DNA of 64,000 bases from Crassaminicella indica. GTDB taxonomy: Bacteria > Bacillota > Clostridia > Peptostreptococcales > Thermotaleaceae. A program made the translations under genes and the position numbers. Below are positions 26,607-35,168 of the stretch, piece by piece; the stretch's first letter is position 1, and the number at the start of each line of letters is the position of its first letter. The notes under the pieces are model-generated. The model was not told the DNA's origin. It saw only the letters and a list, made by a program, of their open reading frames with translations, and made no database searches. Where the stretch lies: NCBI RefSeq assembly GCF_019203185.1, contig NZ_CP078093.1, forward strand, positions 1,178,001 through 1,242,000, in the 5' to 3' direction.

Positions 26607-27443
26607 ATGAAGAAGAAATATCTTTCTATTCCCTATGCATTATGGTCATTAATATTTAGTATTGCACCTATTATTATTATCATGGTATATAGCTTTTGTA
26701 AGCGTTCTCCTTATGGCAGGATTGTTTATGAATTTACTTTAGATAACTATAGAAGCTTCATGGAGCCTATTTACTTAAATGTATTGTGGAGATCGATTAT
26801 TCTTGCAGCTATTAGTACGATGATTTGTTTATTGATTTCCTATCCTATGGCTATGATTATTGCCAGAAGCTCTTTAAAGAGAAGGAATGTACTGATTATG
26901 TTATTTGTTGTTCCACTTTGGACAAACTTTTTGCTCAGAACATATGCATGGATGGTTTTGTTGAGGGATCAAGGGATTATTAATCAGTTTTTAATAGGAC
27001 TAGGTGTGATAGATAAACCTTTAGGATTTTTATATAATGCTGGAGCAGTAGTGCTTGGCATGGTATACAACTTTCTTCCCTTTATGGTGTTGCCGATATA
27101 TTCTGTACTTGTTAAAATTGATGATAGTTTAATAGAGGCAGCGCAGGATTTAGGGGCTACATCTAGGGAGGTTTTTATGAAGGTGATTTTCCCTTTAAGT
27201 ATACCGGGAGTAGTATCAGGACTAATTATGGTATTTATGCCTGCTGTAAGTACTTTTGTTATATCTGACTTGTTAGGAGGAGGACAGACTATTCTTCTTG
27301 GAAACTTAATACAAAATCAGTTTTTATTTGCAAGAAATTGGCAGTTTGGTTCAGCTATTTCTATGATTATGATGGTATTGATTTTAATTGGTATGGCTAT
27401 AAGTAACAAATATCAAGATGAGGAAGGGGGAGGATTATGGTAA
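26607..27443 (+). CDS. potB: Spermidine/putrescine ABC transporter permease
   Basis: A 278-residue integral membrane protein with about six helices. The binding-protein-dependent permease (EAA) loop reads LIEAAQDLGATSREVFMKVIFPLSIPGVV near residues 176-204. SIPYALWSLIFSIAPIIIIMVYSF forms the first helix. It forms a heterodimeric channel with PotC and contacts PotA. It starts two bases after potA ends, with AAGGCGG in the potA end as weak RBS; its stop overlaps potC by seven bases. Confidence 0.95.
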   Translation: MKKKYLSIPYALWSLIFSIAPIIIIMVYSFCKRSPYGRIVYEFTLDNYRSFMEPIYLNVLWRSIILAAISTMICLLISYPMAMIIARSSLKRRNVLIMLFVVPLWTNFLLRTYAWMVLLRDQGIINQFLIGLGVIDKPLGFLYNAGAVVLGMVYNFLPFMVLPIYSVLVKIDDSLIEAAQDLGATSREVFMKVIFPLSIPGVVSGLIMVFMPAVSTFVISDLLGGGQTILLGNLIQNQFLFARNWQFGSAISMIMMVLILIGMAISNKYQDEEGGGLW

Positions 27444-28204
27444 AAAGAATAATAAAAAGGCTTTATGCTTTTTTAGTATATTTATTTTTATATCTTCCCA
27501 TATTCCTGTTAATAATCTATTCTTTCAATGATTCAAAATATCGAGGCAAATGGAATGGGTTTACACTTAGATGGTACAAAGCTTTATTTTCTGATCAGAC
27601 TGTTGCTCAGGCTCTTTATAATACATTTGCAATAGCAATACTTGCAGCAATCATTTCAACGATTATAGGAACGATTAGTGCTATTGCTATACATAAAATG
27701 TCACCAAGATGGAGAAGCATTTTTATGAATGTAACTTATTTGCCTGTAATGAATCCAGATATTGTGATTGGTATATCCTTGCTTGCTTTGTTTGTAGCAT
27801 TAAAGATAAGGTTAGGGTTTATTACACTGCTTCTTGCACATATAACCTTTAATATACCTTATGTGATTTTAGCAGTGTTACCAAAGCTAAGGCAGTTAAA
27901 TCCTTATCTTGAAGAGGCAGCCTTAGACTTGGGAGCAACACCTATGCAGGCATTTTTCAAGGTAATACTTCCTGAAATTATGCCGGGAGTTATTACGGGT
28001 GCATTGCTTGCATTTACATTGTCATTAGATGATTTTATGGTAAGCTTTTTTACGACTGGGTCAGGTGTAAATACTTTGTCTATTAAGGTATATTCTATGA
28101 CTAAAACGGGGGTTACTCCTAAAATAAATGCTTTATCTACCCTTCTTTTTATAGGGGTTTTAGGGTTATTGCTTTTATTACAAAAAAGAGAAAAAACGAA
28201 CTAA
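27437..28204 (+). CDS. potC: Spermidine/putrescine ABC transporter permease
   Basis: A 255-residue permease with about six helices. The EAA loop is YLEEAALDLGATPMQAFFKVILPEIMPGVITGALLAF near residues 155-191. FSLDDFMVSFFTTG-like SLDDFMVSFFTTGSGVNTL is typical for PotC. It pairs with PotB. GGAAGGGGGAGG before the ATG lies inside the potB end, so translation is coupled. Confidence 0.95.
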   Translation: MVKRIIKRLYAFLVYLFLYLPIFLLIIYSFNDSKYRGKWNGFTLRWYKALFSDQTVAQALYNTFAIAILAAIISTIIGTISAIAIHKMSPRWRSIFMNVTYLPVMNPDIVIGISLLALFVALKIRLGFITLLLAHITFNIPYVILAVLPKLRQLNPYLEEAALDLGATPMQAFFKVILPEIMPGVITGALLAFTLSLDDFMVSFFTTGSGVNTLSIKVYSMTKTGVTPKINALSTLLFIGVLGLLLLLQKREKTN

Positions 28205-28212
28205 AGGAAAGG

Positions 28213-29271
28213 ATGGTTGGATTGAAAAAAACTTTATGGCTTGTTGTATTTTGTATGGTTTTTGTTTTATTTACTGGATGTGGAGAAAAAGTCAATGAAC
28301 AAGGATATTATAGTAAGATCAATGTATACAATTGGGGAGAGTATATAGACCCACAAGTATTAAAGGATTTTGAGAAAGAATATGGTATAGAAGTGAATTA
28401 TGAAACTTATGCAGGAAATGAAGAAATGCTTGCAAAGGTACAAGCTGGTGGAACAGATTATGATGTGATTTTTCCATCAGATTATATGGTAGAGGCAATG
28501 ATTAAGGAAGGTTTATTACAAGAGTTGGATTATAATAATTTACCAAATTTCAAAAACATTAGAGAAGAATTTAAAAATCTTCCTTATGATAAAGAGCATA
28601 AATATTCTGTTCCTTATCTTTGGGGAACTATTGGCATATTGTATGATACTACAAAAATCAAAGAGGATATCGATAGCTGGAATGCTTTATGGGATAAAAA
28701 ATACAAAGGTAATATTGTTATGTTTGACAGTGTGAGGGATAATCTAGGTGTAGCTTTAAAAAGACTAGGATATTCTATGAATACAAAAAATATAGATGAG
28801 TTAGAAAAAGCAAAGGAAGAATTGATAAAACAAAAGCCTTTGGTAAAAGCTTATGATTCAGATGCTTATAAAGATATGATGGCTTCTGGAGAAGCAGCAA
28901 TATCCATGTGCTTTTTAGGAGATGCTATGGTGTTAATGGAAGAAAATCCAAATCTTAAATATGTTCTTCCAAAGGAGGGAACAAATCTTTGGTTTGATAC
29001 GATGGCTGTTCCAATTACAAGCAAGCATAAAAAAGAAGCAGAGCTTTTTATAAATTATTTGATGCGTCCAGAGGTAGCTGCAAAATGTGCACAATTTGTA
29101 ATGTATGCAACTCCTAATAAAGAGGCTATGAAGCTGCTTCCAAAAGAAATAAGAGAAAATGAAATTATCTATCCAAAGGGAAATTTCTTTGAAAAGGGAG
29201 AGGTATTTATAGATTTAGGAGAATTTACAACAGAGTATGATAGAATATGGACACAAGTGAAAGCTTACTAA
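28213..29271 (+). CDS. potD: Spermidine/putrescine-binding lipoprotein
   Basis: About 350 residues. An N-terminal lipoprotein signal with lipobox LFTGC places the lipidated Cys near residue 23. The mature protein begins with INVYNWGEYIDPQVLKDFEKEYGI, the PotD signature. It has YDVIFPSDYMVEAMIKEGLL, PYLWGTIGILYDTTKI and a C-terminal helical part ending in YDRIWTQVKAY. It captures polyamines outside the membrane for PotABC. ATG at 28213 has AAAGGA four bases upstream; TTG at 28222 is an alternative giving a shorter signal peptide. A strong terminator follows. Confidence 0.95.
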   Translation: MVGLKKTLWLVVFCMVFVLFTGCGEKVNEQGYYSKINVYNWGEYIDPQVLKDFEKEYGIEVNYETYAGNEEMLAKVQAGGTDYDVIFPSDYMVEAMIKEGLLQELDYNNLPNFKNIREEFKNLPYDKEHKYSVPYLWGTIGILYDTTKIKEDIDSWNALWDKKYKGNIVMFDSVRDNLGVALKRLGYSMNTKNIDELEKAKEELIKQKPLVKAYDSDAYKDMMASGEAAISMCFLGDAMVLMEENPNLKYVLPKEGTNLWFDTMAVPITSKHKKEAELFINYLMRPEVAAKCAQFVMYATPNKEAMKLLPKEIRENEIIYPKGNFFEKGEVFIDLGEFTTEYDRIWTQVKAY

Positions 29272-29280
29272 TCTCAAATG

Positions 29281-29322
29281 TTTACAGTCTGTTTTTATAG
29301 AAATAGACTGTAATTTTTTTTT
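29281..29322 (+). terminator. Rho-independent terminator of potABCD
   Basis: TTACAGTCT and AGACTGTAA pair around a 13-base loop, followed by nine T. It directly follows potD. Confidence 0.9.
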
Positions 29323-29351
29323 GCAAAGGTAAACTTAAACATTGAGCATGG

Positions 29352-29380
29352 TTGACAAAAGAAATACCCTCATATATGAT
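29352..29380 (+). promoter_or_regulatory. Sigma-A promoter of bioY-bioB
   Basis: TTGACA (29352-29357), 17 bases, TATGAT (29375-29380). I looked for a BirA dyad around it and did not find a convincing one. Confidence 0.8.
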
Positions 29381-29413
29381 AAAAGTAACATTGTATAAAG
29401 GGAGAGGTGCTTT

Positions 29414-29977
29414 ATGAAAATTAAGACTAGAGATATGATATTGGTTGCAATGTTTGCAGCACTTATGGCTATTGGTGCTTTTATAAAAATTCCAACACCT
29501 ATTGTTCCTATTACATTACAGTATTTGTTCTGTGCTTTTTCTGGAGTGTTTTTAGGGGCTAGATTAGGCATGTATTCGCAGTTGTTATATGTATTTATTG
29601 GACTTTGTGGAGTTCCGATCTTTACAGGAGGGGGAGGGCTGAAATATATTTACAAGCCTAGCTTTGGTTATTTGATTGGATTTATACTTTGTGCGTATAT
29701 AATAGGTAAATTTACTGAGAGATTAAAAGAAGTAAAATTTAAAAATATATTTTTCCCAGTTATTGGAGGATTGGTAGCTGTTTATAGTATAGGTGTACCT
29801 TATATGTATATGATTATGCGTTTTTATTCAGGAAAGTCAATTACTTTTATGACAGCATTAAAATTTGGATTTTTCCCATTTGTTATACAAGATATTTGTT
29901 GGAGTATACTCATTGCTTATACTGCTACAAAAGTAGTTCCAGCTCTTCGTAGGGCAGGATATGTATCTATAAAGTAA
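29414..29977 (+). CDS. bioY: Biotin transporter BioY (ECF S-component)
   Basis: A 187-residue membrane protein with about six helices. Family features are MILVAMFAALMAIGAFIKIP at the N-terminus, ITLQYLFCAFSGVFLGARLGMYSQ near 36-59, and GGGGLKYIYKPSFGYLIGF near 73-91. It binds biotin as the S-component of an energy-coupling-factor transporter; no ECF ATPase genes are nearby, so it must use shared housekeeping EcfAAT. GGGAGAGG precedes the ATG. It is followed by bioB after 26 bases. Confidence 0.95.
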   Translation: MKIKTRDMILVAMFAALMAIGAFIKIPTPIVPITLQYLFCAFSGVFLGARLGMYSQLLYVFIGLCGVPIFTGGGGLKYIYKPSFGYLIGFILCAYIIGKFTERLKEVKFKNIFFPVIGGLVAVYSIGVPYMYMIMRFYSGKSITFMTALKFGFFPFVIQDICWSILIAYTATKVVPALRRAGYVSIK

Positions 29978-30003
29978 AAAAAGAATTTTAGGAGCTAGAT
30001 AAA

Positions 30004-30981
30004 ATGAAAACCTTTATAACGGAAATAAAGACAAGAATATTAGCTGGTGGAGAAATTACTTATGAAGAAGCGGTAAAATTAATGGCAATTGATGAAAAAG
30101 ATGAAGAGACAATAAAAGCTTTATTTGATGCAGCAAATATGATTAGAGAGAAATTTGTAGGAAATAAAGCAGATTTATGTAGCATTATTAATGCAAAGAG
30201 CGGAATGTGTTCTGAGGATTGCAAATATTGTGCTCAATCTATTCATTATCAAACAGGCGTAGAGGTCTATGATTTATTAGATTATGATGAAATTCTAAAA
30301 AGAGCTTTAGAGATGGAGCGGGAGGGGGTAAATAGGTTTTCGTTAGTTACAAGTGGAAAAGGAATAGATCAAAGGGATTTTGATAAACTTATCAAAATTT
30401 ATGAAAGACTTACAAGAGATACAAATTTGAAAATATGTGCATCTCATGGAATAATATCATATGAACAGGCGGTAAGGTTAAAAATCGCAGGGGTAAACAT
30501 GTATCATCACAATGTAGAAGCTAGCAGTAGCTTTTATGAGAATATTTGTAGTACTCATACCTATGAAGATAGAATAAATACAATAAATAATGTGCAAAAA
30601 GCAGGACTAAAGCTATGTTGTGGTGGTATTATAGGATTAGGAGAAGCTGTAGAGGATCGTGTGAAGATGGCTTTTGAAATAAAGAATTTAGGGATTAAAT
30701 CTGTTCCGATCAATATTTTAAACCCTATTAAAGGAACACCCTTAGAAAATGTTGATAAGCTTTCTCCTCTAGAGATATTAAAAGCAATGGCTATTTTTAG
30801 ATTGATTATACCAGATGGAGTTATTCGATATGCTGGAGGAAGAGTTTCGCTAGGAGCAATGCAGCATATGGGATTTAAGGCAGGTGTAAATGCTGCTTTG
30901 GTAGGAAATTATTTAACTACTGTAGGAAATAAAATTATAGATGATATAAGGATGATTAAAGAGCAGGGATTTGAATTATAA
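30004..30981 (+). CDS. bioB: Biotin synthase
   Basis: A 325-residue radical-SAM enzyme that inserts sulfur into dethiobiotin. The [4Fe-4S] motif CSEDCKYCAQS is near residues 69-79. Other features are ICASHGIISYEQAVRLKIAGVNMYHHNVEAS, CCGGIIGLGEAVEDRV, and PINILNPIKGTPLEN. The arginine in IRYAGGRVSLG near 279 fits the [2Fe-2S] site ligand. AGGAGC lies before the ATG. bioA, bioD and bioF are not in the window, so this unit combines biotin uptake with only the last synthetic step. Confidence 0.96.
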   Translation: MKTFITEIKTRILAGGEITYEEAVKLMAIDEKDEETIKALFDAANMIREKFVGNKADLCSIINAKSGMCSEDCKYCAQSIHYQTGVEVYDLLDYDEILKRALEMEREGVNRFSLVTSGKGIDQRDFDKLIKIYERLTRDTNLKICASHGIISYEQAVRLKIAGVNMYHHNVEASSSFYENICSTHTYEDRINTINNVQKAGLKLCCGGIIGLGEAVEDRVKMAFEIKNLGIKSVPINILNPIKGTPLENVDKLSPLEILKAMAIFRLIIPDGVIRYAGGRVSLGAMQHMGFKAGVNAALVGNYLTTVGNKIIDDIRMIKEQGFEL

Positions 30982-31015
30982 CATATGGTCTACTGAGGCT
31001 GTATGTTTTTTATTT
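30980..31015 (+). terminator. Probable terminator of bioY-bioB
   Basis: ACATATGG and CTGTATGT form an 8-bp stem with two G-U pairs, followed by TTTTTATTTT. Moderately strong. Confidence 0.55.
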
Positions 31016-31140
31016 TGGAAATATATCAAAAAAATTACAAATTTTTAGAGGAATATTTGTGATTATGGAGAAATTAAATACTGTTGCACTAATGAAAAAT
31101 GGTATTATTTTACTATTGTCAAATAAAGGGGAATTTAGGG

Positions 31141-31764
31141 ATGGAAAAGTGCATAGGAAGGATTTTAGAAGTATATAAAAATTATTTGGGGATTGATGAT
31201 AATCAAGAAGCGATTTTGAGATATTCTTTGTATCTGATGATGAGTGCGATTTTGGGGTATTTTTTAGCACTTGCTGCTGCGTGGTTGTTGGGAACCTTTT
31301 CATATGTATTTGTGATTATGATTACCATATCAATATTGCGATCTTCTTCAGGAGGGGCTCATTGTGAAAGTATGTGGAATTGTGCAATTTTTGGAATGGT
31401 TGTATCCAATGCTTTAGGGCTATTAATAAAGGTTATTGTACCTACTAAGGAGATTACATTGTCAATTTTAGTGTTTGTATTTTTATTTGGGTTATGGAGC
31501 ATAAATAAATACGCTCCAGCAGATACACCACAAAAGCCTATCAATACTTTTGAAAAAAGGGAAAAATTAAAAAGACGATCACTAGTTATTTTAGTAGTGT
31601 GGTGTTTTTTGAATATAGGATATTATATTATTTTCAAAAGGGGTCACAGTATGGTCATAGCATCTAGCTTAGGAGTTTTGTGGCAGTGTTTTTCCATAAC
31701 AAAGGTGGGATATAAACTCTGGCATAAGTCAGATTGTTTATTAAATAAAATATTGGGAAAATAA
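31141..31764 (+). CDS. agrB: AgrB-family peptide maturase/exporter
   Basis: About 207 residues with several membrane helices. The AgrB catalytic motif is seen in RSSSGGAHCESMWNC near residues 64-78: the His and the following Cys form the protease pair. It cleaves and cyclises the AgrD propeptide encoded next and helps export it. The start at 31141 has AAAGGGG eight bases upstream; an in-frame ATG at 31099 has no RBS. agrD begins 12 bases after its stop. Confidence 0.93.
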   Translation: MEKCIGRILEVYKNYLGIDDNQEAILRYSLYLMMSAILGYFLALAAAWLLGTFSYVFVIMITISILRSSSGGAHCESMWNCAIFGMVVSNALGLLIKVIVPTKEITLSILVFVFLFGLWSINKYAPADTPQKPINTFEKREKLKRRSLVILVVWCFLNIGYYIIFKRGHSMVIASSLGVLWQCFSITKVGYKLWHKSDCLLNKILGK

Positions 31765-31776
31765 GGGGGGATACAA

Positions 31777-31902
31777 ATGATGAGAAGATTACTACAATTA
31801 TCAGTTGCTGTTCTTACATTTTTTGCAATTACAAATGCAGCATCAGCATGTGCTACTCTTGGTTATCAACCAGAACTACCTGAGCAGTTAAAAGGTATGT
31901 AA
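31777..31902 (+). CDS. agrD: AgrD-like cyclic peptide pheromone precursor
   Basis: A 41-residue ORF. It has an N-terminal amphipathic/hydrophobic helix (MMRRLLQLSVAVLTFFAI), a small core around NAASACATLGY and an acidic tail QPELPEQLKGM. The single Cys (residue 25), followed a few residues later by YQPELP, matches clostridial AgrD precursors, where Cys closes a thiolactone with a residue about four positions later; the ring would be C-A-T-L-G if the pattern holds. AAGGGGGG lies before the ATG pair (31777 and 31780). Its position right after agrB supports the call. Confidence 0.88.
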   Translation: MMRRLLQLSVAVLTFFAITNAASACATLGYQPELPEQLKGM

Positions 31903-31907
31903 GGACT

Positions 31908-31938
31908 AATGGCAATAGAGCAATGCTCTATTGCCATT
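31908..31938 (+). repeat. Perfect 14-bp inverted repeat between agrD and the receptor genes
   Basis: AATGGCAATAGAGC (31908-31921), loop AAT, then GCTCTATTGCCATT (31925-31938). No T-run follows. It could be a processing or stability hairpin that sets different levels for agrBD and the downstream genes. Confidence 0.8.
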
Positions 31939-31967
31939 GGCAACTGGTAAAGAGAAAGGAAGAGTAT

Positions 31968-32450
31968 ATGGATATAGTAGAAAGACTAGCAAGTTATTGT
32001 ATCGAATGTTTTTTTATGATTGGAGCAGGCTTAGGTCTTATAGGAATACGTCTTAAGTTAAGAAGAATAATGCTGATTGCTATTGTACAGGGAATAATAG
32101 TACATGTAGTTAGAGCTTTTTATATCAAGAATAATATTCCCTTTGGGACACATATTTTTATAATATTTATGTGTTATGTGATATTGCTTGTATTAATTGG
32201 AAAACAAAGAATATTAGATAGTATTATTTCTGGACTGATAAGCTTTTTACTGTTGCTTTGGGGGGAAGGAGTATTTTTATTTCCATTCTTGAAATTATTT
32301 CAATTTGACCCAGCGACATTAATGAGCAGACCAGGTGGAACGCTGATAGGGATGTTGTTATCTGATTTTCTTTTGATTGTTGGATTTTTAATAGGCTATG
32401 TATTTAAGATTACTATTATAGATTTTAAGCATTTTCATGAAAATAAATGA
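31968..32450 (+). CDS. Small integral membrane protein, probable membrane half of a split AgrC-like receptor
   Basis: About 160 residues and almost entirely membrane-embedded: roughly five helices, including CIECFFMIGAGLGLIGI, IMLIAIVQGIIVHVV, IFIIFMCYVILLVLIG, GLISFLLLLWGEGVFLF and LLSDFLLIVGFLIGYVFKI. There is no catalytic domain. Together with the following gene (sensor kinase with only two helices) it looks like the polytopic sensor part of AgrC encoded separately. That role is inferred from topology and position after agrBD. The start at 31968 has AAAGGAAGAG upstream; its stop overlaps the next frame region. Confidence 0.6.
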   Translation: MDIVERLASYCIECFFMIGAGLGLIGIRLKLRRIMLIAIVQGIIVHVVRAFYIKNNIPFGTHIFIIFMCYVILLVLIGKQRILDSIISGLISFLLLLWGEGVFLFPFLKLFQFDPATLMSRPGGTLIGMLLSDFLLIVGFLIGYVFKITIIDFKHFHENK

Positions 32451-32464
32451 TAAGGATGATTCAT

Positions 32465-33304
32465 ATGAAGCTTTCTGTTCGAGCATATATATTGATAGGT
32501 TTGATATTATTACAAAGCTTTATGGTGATGTTTTTAACTAATGGTACAATTCTAAGCTTGATGAATAATGTAGTTATAAGCTATAAATATCCATATTATA
32601 TGGGAATTTTAATAAATATACTTGGAATAAGTGCAATCATTTGTATTTTTTATATTTTACATTTTTTAAAGAGGGAAAAAGAGAATATTATAAAATTAAA
32701 CAACTCGAAAGAGGTAATAGATGCACTGCAGGGGCAAAAGCATGATTTTATTAATCATCTAAATTTGATTGCTGGAATGCTTCAGCTTGAGCAAAGCAAA
32801 AAAGCGTTAGATTATATTTTTAAAATCTCTCAAAAGGTTGAGGGTGTTTTCTCCATTTCTAAAATAGAGAATGTTGAAATAGCTGCTACTTTAGGGAGAA
32901 AGTGTACTATTGCAGAAAGCAAGGGGATAAAGGTAGAATTAGATATTACTACTTCTTTAGAGCTTTGTACTGTACTTTTTAATCTAATAGATAATGCTAT
33001 TTATGAATTAGAGCATTGTAAAGAAGAAGATAAAATTCTTATAATAGATATTGCTGAGCATGATGAAGAATGTGTTATTTTAATAGGAAATTCTTATCCT
33101 GTATTACCAGAAAATATGCATGAAAAAATATTTGAAAAAGGATTCTCTACAAAAGCAGGAGAAGATCATGGCTATGGTCTAAATATTGTAAAGCAGATTA
33201 TTAATAAAAATAAAGGAAGAATAACGGTAGAAAGCTATGAAGGTGTAGGGACGCTTTTTACTATATTTTTACCTATGAGAAAGCACATGGCTAAGTGCTC
33301 TTAA
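32465..33304 (+). CDS. Spo0B/AgrC-like GHKL sensor histidine kinase
   Basis: About 279 residues. There are two N-terminal helices (AYILIGLILLQSFMVMFL and YYMGILINILGISAIICIFYIL). The Spo0B-type dimerisation/phosphoacceptor helix has QGQKHDFINHLNLIAGML with the His near residue 93. The GHKL ATPase has N-box LFNLIDNAIYELEHC and G-box GYGLNIVKQII near 239. The architecture matches AgrC/CitA-group kinases with a shortened sensor. It starts at 32465 with AAGGAT eight bases upstream, next to the preceding membrane gene. No response regulator follows, which is odd for an Agr locus; the kinase may pair with a regulator encoded elsewhere. Confidence 0.85.
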   Translation: MKLSVRAYILIGLILLQSFMVMFLTNGTILSLMNNVVISYKYPYYMGILINILGISAIICIFYILHFLKREKENIIKLNNSKEVIDALQGQKHDFINHLNLIAGMLQLEQSKKALDYIFKISQKVEGVFSISKIENVEIAATLGRKCTIAESKGIKVELDITTSLELCTVLFNLIDNAIYELEHCKEEDKILIIDIAEHDEECVILIGNSYPVLPENMHEKIFEKGFSTKAGEDHGYGLNIVKQIINKNKGRITVESYEGVGTLFTIFLPMRKHMAKCS

Positions 33305-33611
33305 TCTTTTTCTATATTTATTAAATATTTTCCATTATATGCAAGTCTGAAATTCTTTTCAACTAATCTATGTATGCTACATAAAACTGATTATTTAAAT
33401 AATATACATTTCTATTGTCTAGCTTTCCATATTGTATATATTTTGCTTGTGCTTTTATTTATGGGAGCGCTTTTTTTATTTTTGTCTATTTGTCTGTACT
33501 TTAAAAATCCTATATTTGAATATTTACTTTGGAATTTTCTATAAAAAATGTGAATAAATCATTTATAGTAAAAATTTCATAGTAAGAAATCTATAAGTTT
33601 TTTGTCATATC
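33305..33611. other. Intergenic region without recognised genes
   Basis: About 300 AT-rich bases after the kinase. No terminator with a clear stem, no LytTR regulator gene and no useful coding frame are seen on either strand. Confidence 0.6.
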
Positions 33612-33621
33612 ATGGTATAAT
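33612..33621 (+). promoter_or_regulatory. Extended -10 promoter for the lipoprotein gene
   Basis: TGG directly before a perfect TATAAT (33616-33621). No good -35 is seen at the correct distance. Confidence 0.5.
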
Positions 33622-33650
33622 AGAGTAAAATAAAAAAGAGAGGTGTCTAA

Positions 33651-35126
33651 ATGAGTAAAAAAAAGAAAATTTTAGTTGCAGCAGTGATTGCCATAACCAT
33701 GGGAAGCATTACTATGCTTAGTGGATGCCAGGCACCATCCTCAAAGGCAGATGGAACGACTGCTAACGAGGTTTATGAAGAGAATAAAGGTAGTGAAGAA
33801 ACTACATCTAAAGAAGCAGAAAAAGAAGAACAAGAAAATATTGTTTATATCAGTGCCAGCAAATTAAATGTTAGACAAGAGGCTAGAAAGGATTCGCCTA
33901 TTGTAAATAGCTTTATGAAGGGTACTGGCGTTGAGGTTATAGAAGAACAAACAAATGAAAATGGAGACATTTGGTATAAAGTTTCTTTTGATACAATAGA
34001 TGGAAAAAAGACAGGTTGGATCAAATCCGACTATACAGTAAAGAATCGTACAGAATTATTGGATGAGTCTTTAAAAATATTAGATTTTTCACCTCAGGAA
34101 AAGGTAGATGAATATAAAAATAATCCTAGAGTGAAGGTCAAAGGTGTTTATATGACAGAGCATTCCTTTATAGGGCAGGGCTTTGAAAGACTTTTAAAGC
34201 TTGCACAGGATACAGAAATTAATGCGTTTGTTATAGATGTAAAAGATGATGATGGGATTATGCTATTCCCAACAGAAGCAGCAGCAAAATATTCTCCAGA
34301 AGCAAATGAAAGAGCAAGAATTAGTGTTGAAAAATTTCAAGAAAGAATGCAAATTTTAAAGGACAATGGTATTTATACTATTGCAAGAATTGTTACCTTT
34401 AAAGATCCTACTTATACAAAACAGCATCCTGAAAGGGCTATTCTCGATAAAAGAACAGGAAAAACATTTGTAAGCAAAGATAAGCTAAGATGGGCATCTC
34501 CTCATGATAGAGAGCTTTGGAAATATGATATAGAAGTAGCTAAGGAAGCTGCAAAAATGGGTTTTAATGAAATACAATTTGACTATGTTCGCTTCCCTGC
34601 ATCAAATGGAAATAAGCTTGATAAAGTTTTAGATTATAGAAATGATAGTAAAGACTATAGCAAGCCTCAAACTATTCAGCGTTTTTTACAGCAGGCTTAT
34701 AAGGAGCTTTCAAAAGAGGAAGTTTATGTGAGTGCAGATATATTTGGACTGGTAGGATCTGTTGCAGATGATATGGGATTAGGTCAATATTGGGAAGCTA
34801 TAAGCAATGTAACAGATTATGTATCCCCTATGATATATCCAAGTCATTATGCGAATGGAACGTATCATTTATCTATTCCAGATGCATATCCTTATGAGAC
34901 GGTATATCAATCTGCAAAGGACTCTATTGTAAGAAATAAAAATATAGAAACTCCTGCGACTATAAGACCGTGGATACAGGATTTTACAGCTAGCTGGGTA
35001 AGGGGACACATCAAGTATGGAGCTAAGCAGGTAGAGGATCAAATTAGAGCATTAAAAGAAAATGGGATAGAAGAATATTTGCTATGGAATGCAGGTAATA
35101 AATACTCTAAAGACGCGCTAAAGTAA
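33651..35126 (+). CDS. Lipoprotein with SH3b domain and DUF4015 glycoside-hydrolase-like domain
   Basis: A 491-residue exported protein. A signal peptide ends in the lipobox MLSGC near residue 26. A Glu/Lys-rich linker is followed by a bacterial SH3 domain (ISASKLNVRQEARKDSPIV...GWIKSDY) at about 63-124. The C-terminal 330 residues form a putative glycoside-hydrolase-like TIM barrel (DUF4015): VKGVYMTEHSFIGQGFERLL, AFVIDVKDDDGIMLFPTEAA, MGFNEIQFDYVRFPASNG, SADIFGLVGSVADDMGLGQYW and VSPMIYPSHYANGTYHL. It probably works at the cell wall; no substrate is established. It is a single gene with a good RBS (GAGAGGTG). Confidence 0.9.
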   Translation: MSKKKKILVAAVIAITMGSITMLSGCQAPSSKADGTTANEVYEENKGSEETTSKEAEKEEQENIVYISASKLNVRQEARKDSPIVNSFMKGTGVEVIEEQTNENGDIWYKVSFDTIDGKKTGWIKSDYTVKNRTELLDESLKILDFSPQEKVDEYKNNPRVKVKGVYMTEHSFIGQGFERLLKLAQDTEINAFVIDVKDDDGIMLFPTEAAAKYSPEANERARISVEKFQERMQILKDNGIYTIARIVTFKDPTYTKQHPERAILDKRTGKTFVSKDKLRWASPHDRELWKYDIEVAKEAAKMGFNEIQFDYVRFPASNGNKLDKVLDYRNDSKDYSKPQTIQRFLQQAYKELSKEEVYVSADIFGLVGSVADDMGLGQYWEAISNVTDYVSPMIYPSHYANGTYHLSIPDAYPYETVYQSAKDSIVRNKNIETPATIRPWIQDFTASWVRGHIKYGAKQVEDQIRALKENGIEEYLLWNAGNKYSKDALK

Positions 35127-35127
35127 A

Positions 35128-35156
35128 TTGACAGTAGATGGATCTCGTGATAAACT
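35128..35156 (+). promoter_or_regulatory. Candidate sigma-A promoter of pyrE
   Basis: TTGACA (35128-35133), 17 bases, TAAACT (35151-35156). It leaves a short leader that holds the PyrR-like site. Confidence 0.6.
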
Positions 35157-35168
35157 AAATCAGATTAA

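Noticed and set aside
29324-29413. BirA operator before bioY
   Set aside because: No dyad with GTTAAC/GTTTAC-type arms at the usual spacing was found.
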